From Puniceicoccaceae bacterium (GTDB lineage: Bacteria; Verrucomicrobiota; Verrucomicrobiia; Opitutales; Coraliomargaritaceae), in NCBI GenBank assembly GCA_011522825.1, contig WTIG01000122.1:1-5167 (forward strand): a DNA stretch of 5,167 bases. The letters are read 5' to 3'. Positions 1-4,937 of the stretch are shown in pieces; the stretch's first letter is position 1, and each line of letters opens with the position of its first letter. Made by a program: the position numbers and the translations under genes. The notes under the pieces are model-generated. The model saw only the letters and a program-made list of their open reading frames with translations. It was not told the origin of the DNA and did not search any database.

Positions 1-18
1 AATCTAAATCTAAAACGA

Positions 19-327
19 CTATTCGTCTTCAAGGTTGATTTCATTTAATCCCGCACGCATCTCTTTACCTGCTTTGAATTTAATGACGGCTCTTTTAGGT
101 ATGATCACATCTTTCTCTGGCTTATTTGGATTTCTACCAATTCTAGCCTTTCTTACTTGTAACTCAAAAACACCAAAATTTCTCAACTCAACATTTTGTC
201 CCTTGATTAATGCCTCTTGAATACAGTCCAAAGTTAGTTGAACGGTTTCTCTAATTTCTTTTTGAGAAAAGTTCGTCTTGTTGTAAACTTTCGTAACTAT
301 ATCTCTTTTTGTCAGATTGTTGGACAT
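19..327 (-). CDS. HU/IHF-family nucleoid DNA-binding protein
   Basis: This 102-residue protein belongs to the bacterial histone-like HU/IHF family (Pfam Bac_DNA_binding). These proteins act as dimers in the nucleoid, bending and compacting DNA. The N-terminal helices (about residues 5-42) form the dimer core and begin with the family-typical LTKRDIV. The segment ELRNFGVFEL (about 47-56) is the conserved turn into the beta saddle. GRNPNKP (64-70) sits at the tip of the DNA-embracing arm, with P67 as the expected intercalating proline. The segment KFKAGKEMR (83-91) is the usual C-terminal helix start. It is about 10 residues longer than classical HU because of a short acidic tail ending in EDE. 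Family membership is clear, but HU versus an IHF subunit cannot be decided from sequence alone, so no symbol is given. The gene diverges from the quinone methyltransferase, and a plausible sigma70-type promoter lies just upstream. No Shine-Dalgarno motif precedes the ATG. Confidence 0.95.
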   Translation of the reverse strand: MSNNLTKRDIVTKVYNKTNFSQKEIRETVQLTLDCIQEALIKGQNVELRNFGVFELQVRKARIGRNPNKPEKDVIIPKRAVIKFKAGKEMRAGLNEINLEDE

Positions 328-359
328 CTTGCTTTAATTACATTAAATATTGTGTTCAC

Positions 360-388
360 ATATTCATAAGTACGATAATCTCTGTCAA
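360..388 (-). promoter_or_regulatory. candidate sigma70-type promoter for the HU-like gene
   Basis: On the minus strand a perfect -35 hexamer TTGACA (383-388) is followed after 17 bp by GAATAT (360-365), which matches the -10 consensus at three of six positions. Transcription would start near 353, giving a leader of about 25 nt before the ATG at 327. A small dyad, TGTG-TT-CACA (351-360), touches the -10 box and the predicted start site and could be an operator, but arms of 4 bp easily arise by chance. The perfect -35 box and ideal spacing support the call. The weak -10 box and the AT-rich background weaken it. Confidence 0.4.
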
Positions 389-452
389 ATATAGAAAAAG
401 AAAAAATTAAATTTACTGAACTTAAATTCGACAAAAGTAACAAAATACGACT

Positions 453-1157
453 ATGCACATCCCTATTGGCCATAAAGTTAAAAAAATGTTTTCAGGAATT
501 GCCTATAAATACGACTTCCTGAACCACATATTAAGTTTTGGAATCGATTATTATTGGCGAGATTGCTTAGCCAAAAAGGTCAAAAAATTAGACCCGAAGA
601 CAGTGATGGATCTGGCAACAGGAAGTGGAGATGTCGCTTTTAAATTAAGTGATAGCTTAAACAAAGAATGCGCAATTACTGCTGCTGATTTTTGTCAACC
701 GATGCTCGATCAAGCCAAGATTAAGCAATTAAAATCAAAAAAGTATTCAAACATTACATTTCAATTTGGCGATGCGATGCATTTAGATTTTGAAGACAAT
801 AGTTTTGATGTCGTGACCATAGCCTTTGGCGTACGGAATTTTGAGGATCGAAATAAAGGTCTTCGTGAAATACTCAGAACTTTAAAACCAAAGGGATCTC
901 TATTTATTTTGGAATTTTCCCAGCCAAACGTTTGGTTTAAACCATTTTATTTTCTCTACTTAAAATACATCTTACCCACTATCGCAGGAATTATCTCAAG
1001 AGATAAAAATGCCTACCAATATCTTGCTGGCACGATTGAAAGTTTTCCAAGTAAAGAGGCACTGAAATCTCAACTACTCGAAGCCGGCTTTTCAAAAGTC
1101 GATGCCTACGGTATGACATTTTCAACGGTAGCAATCCATCACGCTATAAAGCAATAA
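453..1157 (+). CDS. ubiE: demethylmenaquinone/2-methoxy-6-polyprenyl-1,4-benzoquinol methyltransferase (UbiE/MenG)
   Basis: This 234-residue class I SAM-dependent methyltransferase of the UbiE/COQ5 family carries out the C-methylation step of menaquinone (MenG) or ubiquinone (UbiE) synthesis, acting on membrane-embedded prenylated quinols. The family N-terminal signature runs from VKKMFSGIAYKYDFLN (9-24) to LSFGIDYYWR (27-36). SAM motif I is DLATGSGD (53-60), and GDAMHLDFEDNSFD (106-119) matches the later SAM-pocket motifs. The second family signature spans FGVRNFEDRNKGLREI (125-140) and LKPKGSLFILEFSQP (144-158). The tail YQYLAGTIESFP (188-199) and IHHAIK is also typical. Length is normal. 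The ATG at 453 is preferred because it places the VKKMF signature at the usual distance from the N terminus; an in-frame ATG at 486 would cut into that signature. No Shine-Dalgarno is visible. The stop lies 3 bp from the stop of the convergent mutM. If the host is menaquinone-only, as I suspect, menG would be the better name. Confidence 0.95.
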   Translation: MHIPIGHKVKKMFSGIAYKYDFLNHILSFGIDYYWRDCLAKKVKKLDPKTVMDLATGSGDVAFKLSDSLNKECAITAADFCQPMLDQAKIKQLKSKKYSNITFQFGDAMHLDFEDNSFDVVTIAFGVRNFEDRNKGLREILRTLKPKGSLFILEFSQPNVWFKPFYFLYLKYILPTIAGIISRDKNAYQYLAGTIESFPSKEALKSQLLEAGFSKVDAYGMTFSTVAIHHAIKQ

Positions 1158-1160
1158 CGT

Positions 1161-1964
1161 CTAATGATAGGTTTGCCACGCAGGCGACCAGCAGGCCGTT
1201 CGACCATTTATCTTTTCTCGAATTAGAGGCTTCTTTGTTTTTGGGCAATTCCCTCCATCTGACCAGCGATGATTGAAGAGCCAGGTATCCGGCGGTCGTT
1301 TCCAGCCATCTGCGATAACTTCCAAAGCATCCATGCATACCTCTTTAGTCGCATGGTATAAATCCTTTCGCTTTGAAAGTGCGATATTACTGACCTTAAC
1401 AAAGGGAGCAATACGGCTTCGCCAAAGAATTTCATCAGCCATCCAATTCCCAATGCCAGGAAATCCTTCTTGCATCAAAAGCACTGACTTAATTGGACTT
1501 CTCGAACGCTTTTCTAAAAAGTTATTCATTTGAGTAAATTTATACGAAGCATCTGTTAATTCTAATGGCATTTCTGCCCACCAAGTTGGCACTTCTTTAG
1601 AATGCTCATATAACACCTTACCAAACAAACGTGGATCTTGAAAAATCAACCGATGGTCATTTTCCAAAAATACCGTTAAATAATTATATTTAAATTCTTC
1701 TTTAGTATCATGACTGTATCGAAGTTTACCAGTCATGCCCATATGTAGCCCTAGCCAATGAGACTCATCAAATACAAAGCATAATTGCTTCCCTTTTCTA
1801 AATGAATTTCGCAAATGTGTACCGACAAGACACTTTGGGAAGGACTTGCTTTTAACCTTTCTAAAAATTCTCTTTTCTAGGTTAGCTGAGGCACAAATGA
1901 CCTTTAAGCCTTCGGCAGGTTCCCATACCCTTCTAAAAAATTCTACTTCTGCAAGCTCTGGCAT
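1161..1964 (-). CDS. mutM: Fpg/Nei-family DNA glycosylase (MutM-like) with a degenerate, probably zincless finger
   Basis: This 267-residue base-excision repair enzyme is a bifunctional glycosylase/AP lyase that removes oxidised bases such as 8-oxoguanine and formamidopyrimidines. The mature N terminus PEL (2-4, with P2 as the Schiff-base nucleophile and E3) and E6 are present. K59 in RKGKQL fits the conserved catalytic-domain lysine, and HMGMTG (74-79) with DPRLFG (110-115) supplies the Met/Arg/Phe residues that fill the gap left by the flipped base. The helix-two-turn-helix domain contains GIGNWMADEILWRSRI (170-185), including N173. The C-terminal finger keeps its length and the conserved arginine (R255 in NGRT), but only C240 of the four expected zinc cysteines remains; T243, S260 and W263 occupy the others. 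Length is close to normal, so this is not a truncation. It could be classed as Nei-like rather than MutM. It ends 3 bp from ubiE and diverges from the amidohydrolase gene. Confidence 0.88.
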   Translation of the reverse strand: MPELAEVEFFRRVWEPAEGLKVICASANLEKRIFRKVKSKSFPKCLVGTHLRNSFRKGKQLCFVFDESHWLGLHMGMTGKLRYSHDTKEEFKYNYLTVFLENDHRLIFQDPRLFGKVLYEHSKEVPTWWAEMPLELTDASYKFTQMNNFLEKRSRSPIKSVLLMQEGFPGIGNWMADEILWRSRIAPFVKVSNIALSKRKDLYHATKEVCMDALEVIADGWKRPPDTWLFNHRWSDGGNCPKTKKPLIREKINGRTACWSPAWQTYH

Positions 1965-1968
1965 CTTA

Positions 1969-1995
1969 TTGTCTATGAGTGGATAATGCGATAAT
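1969..1995 (+). promoter_or_regulatory. weak candidate promoter elements in the mutM/amidohydrolase divergent spacer
   Basis: The 77-bp spacer 1965-2041 must carry promoters for both flanking genes. On the plus strand TTGTCT (1969-1974) is followed after a short 15-bp spacer by GATAAT (1990-1995), a five-of-six -10 match. A second GATAAT lies at 1982-1987, forming a close direct repeat. AAGG (2030-2033), 8 nt before the amidohydrolase ATG, is the only Shine-Dalgarno-like motif I see near a start in this window. I found no convincing promoter for mutM on the minus strand. The call is weak because the spacer is AT-rich and the spacing is not ideal. Confidence 0.2.
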
Positions 1996-2041
1996 CTTAT
2001 TGCAAAATAATATCACTTGAAAAATTATCAAGGCAAGCACC

Positions 2042-2917
2042 ATGATAGATGCACACACTCATTGCTTTCCACCTGAAATTTCGGATAACGCTGTTCAATG
2101 GGCCAATACTTATAACGAGCCGCATTGGCTTAGCTTAGTTGATCCCAAGGATAAACAGAGCTTACAAGGTTGGGCGACAAAAGAAGCTATGATTCAAACG
2201 ATGGACTCTGCCCATGTAAGCCAAAGCATTCAATTAGGATGGTATTGGGAGCATAAAGCGACTTGCTTAAAACAGAATGAACTCATGAAAGAATGGATGG
2301 ATTTCGCACCCATGCGTTACCTAGCTTTTGCTTCAATTTATCCAAATGAAGACCCGATTCACCAGCTGGATCTTGCTCGTTCTATGGGCTTCAAAGGTGT
2401 CGGTGAGTTGCATCCGACTATTCAAAATTATGAAGAAAATAAAACACATTGGTTCGCAATGGCAGAATGGTGTGAAGCAAACAAGTGGCCGATTAACTTT
2501 CATGTCAGTGAAGGATTAAATGTAAAATATCCAAATTTCACTCCCACCCCTTTTGATATTTACCTGGATATCACAAAAGCCTTTCCGAATCTAAAGATTA
2601 TTTTATCCCACTGGGGCGGCGGGATTCCATTTTTTGAGCTCAACCCAAGACTTAAGCCTCTACTAAAAAATGTCTATTACGATACTGCTGCCTCTCCCTT
2701 ACTCTATGACATAACTGTTTTTAGAAATGTGATCAATCTGGTTGGCTCGGAGAAAATTATATTTGGATCGGACTACCCTCTTAGAGTCTATCCGAAAAAG
2801 CAAACAACGCCCGATATGCAGACCTTTATAGATGATATTCAATCAAATGCTGGATTGAGTAAAAAAGAGAGCGATCAAATCTTTAAGCAGAATATAGAAA
2901 ACTTACTTAATCTTTAA
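2042..2917 (+). CDS. Amidohydro_2-family metal-dependent hydrolase or decarboxylase, substrate unknown
   Basis: This 291-residue TIM-barrel protein belongs to the amidohydrolase superfamily, Amidohydro_2 (ACMSD-like) branch, whose members hydrolyse or decarboxylate varied small carboxylates. The metal-site pattern is complete: the HxH motif in DAHTH (H5 and H7) at the very N terminus, a third histidine in NFHVSEG (H154), a fourth in LSHWGGG (H190) and the catalytic aspartate in FGSDYP (D244). GVGELHP (119-125) is a typical strand-end motif of the branch. No signal peptide or membrane segment is seen, so it is probably cytoplasmic. The ATG at 2042 is the natural start because the metal-binding DAHTH follows it immediately, and a weak AAGG lies 8 nt upstream. 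It appears monocistronic: its neighbours are divergent mutM and convergent sufU, and its last 11 bp overlap the end of sufU. Neither sequence nor context identifies the substrate, and this family is too diverse to guess. Confidence 0.88.
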   Translation: MIDAHTHCFPPEISDNAVQWANTYNEPHWLSLVDPKDKQSLQGWATKEAMIQTMDSAHVSQSIQLGWYWEHKATCLKQNELMKEWMDFAPMRYLAFASIYPNEDPIHQLDLARSMGFKGVGELHPTIQNYEENKTHWFAMAEWCEANKWPINFHVSEGLNVKYPNFTPTPFDIYLDITKAFPNLKIILSHWGGGIPFFELNPRLKPLLKNVYYDTAASPLLYDITVFRNVINLVGSEKIIFGSDYPLRVYPKKQTTPDMQTFIDDIQSNAGLSKKESDQIFKQNIENLLNL

Positions 2918-3350
2918 TCTCGGAATTCAATGCCTTCTGAAAAGTTGTATATGGCAAAAGAGCGCAATTCTTTCTAGATGTAAACTCTTTGATTCCTTCA
3001 AAGGCAAGAATGTCAGCACTAAGAGCTTCGGATTGACCCTCAGGATTTCCTTCCAAGATTTCTGAAAATCCATTTTGCACTGAAGAAAAGGTCTCTGCAC
3101 TCGTCCCCTCTATCGCTTCTAATAAAATTGAAGCAGAGGCCTTGCATATTGCACAAGAGGCACTTTCGAAAGAAGCTTTTTCTATAGTACCCTCTTTAAC
3201 GGATAAGTAAATGGAGATGGCATCGCCGCAAAGTGCATTATAACCTTCAGAAAAATGGGTAAAACCTTCAAACTTTCCGTAATGAGATGGAGATTTAGAA
3301 TGTTGAATGAGGATCGATTGATAAAGATCCTGTAAATTAGTCTCACTCAT
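2907..3350 (-). CDS. sufU: SufU-type iron-sulfur cluster assembly protein (sulfur acceptor for SufS)
   Basis: This 147-residue protein of the NifU_N/IscU-like fold receives persulfide sulfur from SufS for cytoplasmic iron-sulfur cluster assembly. The conserved zinc-site residues are C41 and D43 in NALCGD, C66 in SASCAICKASAS and C129 in KNCALLPY. An insertion between C66 and C129, around residues 83-112, separates SufU from classical IscU. I set the start at the ATG at 3350. The frame stays open to an ATG at 3392, but that would add 14 non-conserved residues encoded inside sufS. The 3350 start puts the first three ligands at the positions known for Bacillus subtilis SufU (C41, D43, C66), with the last cysteine one residue later. 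It also creates an ATGA overlap with the sufS stop (3349-3347), which suggests translational coupling. No Shine-Dalgarno is visible. The 3' end overlaps the convergent amidohydrolase gene by 11 bp. Confidence 0.93.
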   Translation of the reverse strand: MSETNLQDLYQSILIQHSKSPSHYGKFEGFTHFSEGYNALCGDAISIYLSVKEGTIEKASFESASCAICKASASILLEAIEGTSAETFSSVQNGFSEILEGNPEGQSEALSADILAFEGIKEFTSRKNCALLPYTTFQKALNSEIKD

Positions 3351-4564
3351 AAGAAAAAAGATTTCATTTTCTTCAAGCTTTCCACTAAGCAATCGACATC
3401 ATTTGTATTGTTATAGAAAGCAAATGAAGCACGGGCCGTTGCAGGAACATTAAAACGTTTCAACAAAGGCATTGTACAATGATGACCTGTTCGAATTGCG
3501 ATTCCGCCAGCATCCAGAAATGTGCCTACATCATGTGCATGAATGTCATCAAAAACAAAAGAGACAATTGATGCTTTATCCTTAGCCGTTCCAATCAACC
3601 TTAGCCCATCTATTTGAGCTAGACCTTCGGTCGCTTGAATTAATAAAGCTTCTTCATGAGCCAAGGCTCCTTCTCGATCTAAATTCTGTAAATACTGAAT
3701 CGCTTCGGATAAGCCGATCACTCCAGCGATGTTTGGAGTACCTGCCTCAAATTTTCCAGGAAGGCCCTTAAATGTAGTGCCACCAAAATCGACTTTCTCA
3801 ATCATATCTCCACCACTTTGATACGGCGGAAGCTGCTCTAGCCACTTTTCTTTCCCATATAAAACACCCACTCCTGTTGGTGCAAAAAGCTTATGCCCCG
3901 AAAAAACATAAAAATCACAATCTAAATCCTTAACATCGACTTTCATATGGGGTGCAGACTGGGCACCATCTACTAAGACAGGAACACCTAAGGCATGCGC
4001 CTTATTAATCATTGATTTAATTGGATTAATTGTTCCTAAAGCATTTGATATATGAACAATGGATAGCAACTTAGTTTTTTCTGAAAGCAATGCTTCAAAT
4101 GCAGATATATCTAATGATCCATCATCAAGAACTGGGATTACTTTCAAAACAGCTCCTGTTTGTTCGCAAGCTATCTGCCATGGGACAATATTTGCGTGGT
4201 GTTCCATTTCTGAAATTAATATCTCGTCTCCTTCTTTAAGAATGGATTGAGAAAAACCGTAGGCGATAAGATTAATTGCTTCAGTCACCCCTTTTACAAA
4301 GACAACTTCTGATTCTTTCTCGGCAGAAATAAATTGGGCAAATTCTTTTCGAGTCGCTTCATAACGAGCAGTTGCTTGCTCACTAAGACGAAATACCCCA
4401 CGATGAATATTAGAATTACCTGTTTTATAGAAATTCTCGACTGCCTCAATCACTGTTGAAGGCTTTTGACTTGTTGCCGCATTATCTAAATAAATTAACG
4501 GCTTATCATTCATCAAAGTCGATAAAATCGGAAAATCATCACGAATTGATTGAAGATTAAACAT
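3347..4564 (-). CDS. sufS: SufS-type group II cysteine desulfurase
   Basis: This 405-residue PLP enzyme (Aminotran_5 fold) takes sulfur from L-cysteine, leaving alanine, and loads it as a persulfide for iron-sulfur cluster assembly in the cytoplasm. Visible features are YLDNAATSQKP (25-35), SNIHRGVFRLSEQAT (51-65), EHHAN (121-125, H123 over the PLP ring), DGAQSAPH (199-206, D199 to the pyridine nitrogen), SGHKLFAPTG (222-231, with K225 as the Schiff-base lysine) and RTGHHCTMPLLKRF (358-371, with C363 as the persulfide cysteine). R378 in ATARASF fits the substrate-carboxylate arginine. H344 in HAHDVG lines up with the B. subtilis SufS histidine (H342) reported to capture the SufU zinc during transfer, which agrees with the partner next door. 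Length is typical. The ATG at 4564 gives the usual N terminus (SIRDDFPIL). It is the first gene of a minus-strand pair with sufU; sufB, sufC and sufD are not in the window. Confidence 0.96.
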   Translation of the reverse strand: MFNLQSIRDDFPILSTLMNDKPLIYLDNAATSQKPSTVIEAVENFYKTGNSNIHRGVFRLSEQATARYEATRKEFAQFISAEKESEVVFVKGVTEAINLIAYGFSQSILKEGDEILISEMEHHANIVPWQIACEQTGAVLKVIPVLDDGSLDISAFEALLSEKTKLLSIVHISNALGTINPIKSMINKAHALGVPVLVDGAQSAPHMKVDVKDLDCDFYVFSGHKLFAPTGVGVLYGKEKWLEQLPPYQSGGDMIEKVDFGGTTFKGLPGKFEAGTPNIAGVIGLSEAIQYLQNLDREGALAHEEALLIQATEGLAQIDGLRLIGTAKDKASIVSFVFDDIHAHDVGTFLDAGGIAIRTGHHCTMPLLKRFNVPATARASFAFYNNTNDVDCLVESLKKMKSFFL

Positions 4565-4610
4565 TTGAAAAGCGTTTGAGTAGTGATTTTATGAGAAATT
4601 ATGTTTCTAA

Positions 4611-4632
4611 TTTGTAATATATTGAATACAAA
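4611..4632. promoter_or_regulatory. 22-bp imperfect dyad in the sufS/xseB divergent spacer
   Basis: TTTGTA (4611-4616) and TACAAA (4627-4632) are perfect 6-bp inverted arms separated by 10 bp, near the middle of the 104-bp spacer between sufS and xseB. A second short palindrome, TAGTACTA (4643-4650), lies just beyond it. The size and position would suit a dimeric repressor controlling one or both genes, and suf genes are often regulated. However, the arms are purely AT-rich apart from one base pair and could be chance, and the dyad does not resemble a known operator that I can name. Confidence 0.22.
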
Positions 4633-4651
4633 ATAGGATAATTAGTACTAT
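4622..4651 (+). promoter_or_regulatory. weak candidate promoter for xseB-dxs
   Basis: TTGAAT (4622-4627, four of six against the -35 consensus) and TACTAT (4646-4651, four of six against the -10 consensus) are 18 bp apart. Transcription would begin near 4658, leaving a leader of only about 11 nt before the xseB ATG. The candidate overlaps the right arm of the 4611-4632 dyad. No clearly better pair was found on this strand, and on the minus strand I saw only poor matches for sufS. Confidence 0.22.
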
Positions 4652-4668
4652 TTACAGAAAAAAATAAA

Positions 4669-4899
4669 ATGCCAAATAAAGAACCAAAAAAACTTTCATA
4701 CGAAGAAGCATCCTCTAAGCTTGAATCTATTATTGAAGCTATGGAAGATGGTAGTATACCGCTTGCTGAATTGGTTGCTCAATTTGAAGAAGGTGCAAAG
4801 TTACTTAAAGTATGTCAAAAAGAGCTTAAACAAGCTGAATTAAAAATTCAAAAGCTCGACATAAGTGATGAAACTCGATCCGACTTCGATGCTGAATAA
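4669..4899 (+). CDS. xseB: exodeoxyribonuclease VII small subunit
   Basis: This 76-residue protein is the small subunit of exonuclease VII (Pfam Exonuc_VII_S). Several copies assemble with the catalytic XseA subunit to degrade single-stranded DNA in the cytoplasm. The whole family core is present: LSYEEASSKLESIIEAMEDG (9-28), then the short turn SIPLAELVAQFEEGAKLL (29-46) and the second helix CQKELKQAELKIQKL (49-63), which give the expected two-helix hairpin with heptad-like spacing. The tail is short and acidic. Length is typical for the family. The ATG at 4669 is preceded by an A-rich stretch (AAAAAATAAA) with no Shine-Dalgarno. xseA is not in the window. dxs follows in the same direction after 38 bp with no visible terminator, so co-transcription is likely. 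The same neighbourhood is familiar from other bacteria, where ispA often sits between xseB and dxs; it is absent here. Confidence 0.94.
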   Translation: MPNKEPKKLSYEEASSKLESIIEAMEDGSIPLAELVAQFEEGAKLLKVCQKELKQAELKIQKLDISDETRSDFDAE

Positions 4900-4937
4900 T
4901 CACCAGCAATACTCACAAAATTAATACTAATTATCTA

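Noticed and set aside
35..220. 61-codon plus-strand frame opposite the HU-like gene
   Set aside because: It is antisense to a highly conserved gene; its hydrophobic stretch is the complement of the conserved HU arm region and not an independent membrane protein.
351..360. TGTGTTCACA as a possible CRP-like site upstream of the HU-like gene
   Set aside because: The CRP consensus needs TGTGA and TCACA separated by 6 bp; here the arms are 4 bp with a 2-bp centre, so the match is superficial.
478..488. Run of seven A near the ubiE start, with an in-frame ATG at 486
   Set aside because: It could suggest slippage or an alternative start, but the frame is open and conserved on both sides, and starting at 486 would remove part of the conserved VKKMF signature.
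1165..1210. Locally GC-richer stretch with repeated CAGGC at the mutM 3' end, considered as a terminator
   Set aside because: It does not fold into a convincing hairpin followed by a T tract, and it codes for the conserved finger of the glycosylase.
1144..1533. Several open frames of 64-86 codons on both strands (1144-1338 -, 1223-1453 -, 1273-1533 +) inside mutM
   Set aside because: They lie fully or almost fully inside a well-supported glycosylase gene, resemble no known family, and their compositions look like out-of-frame translation.
2328..2519. 63-codon plus-strand frame within the amidohydrolase gene
   Set aside because: It is a shifted frame inside a gene with intact catalytic motifs, with no recognisable domain.
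4059..4250. 63-codon plus-strand frame opposite sufS
   Set aside because: It is antisense to the conserved PLP-domain coding region, with no family resemblance.
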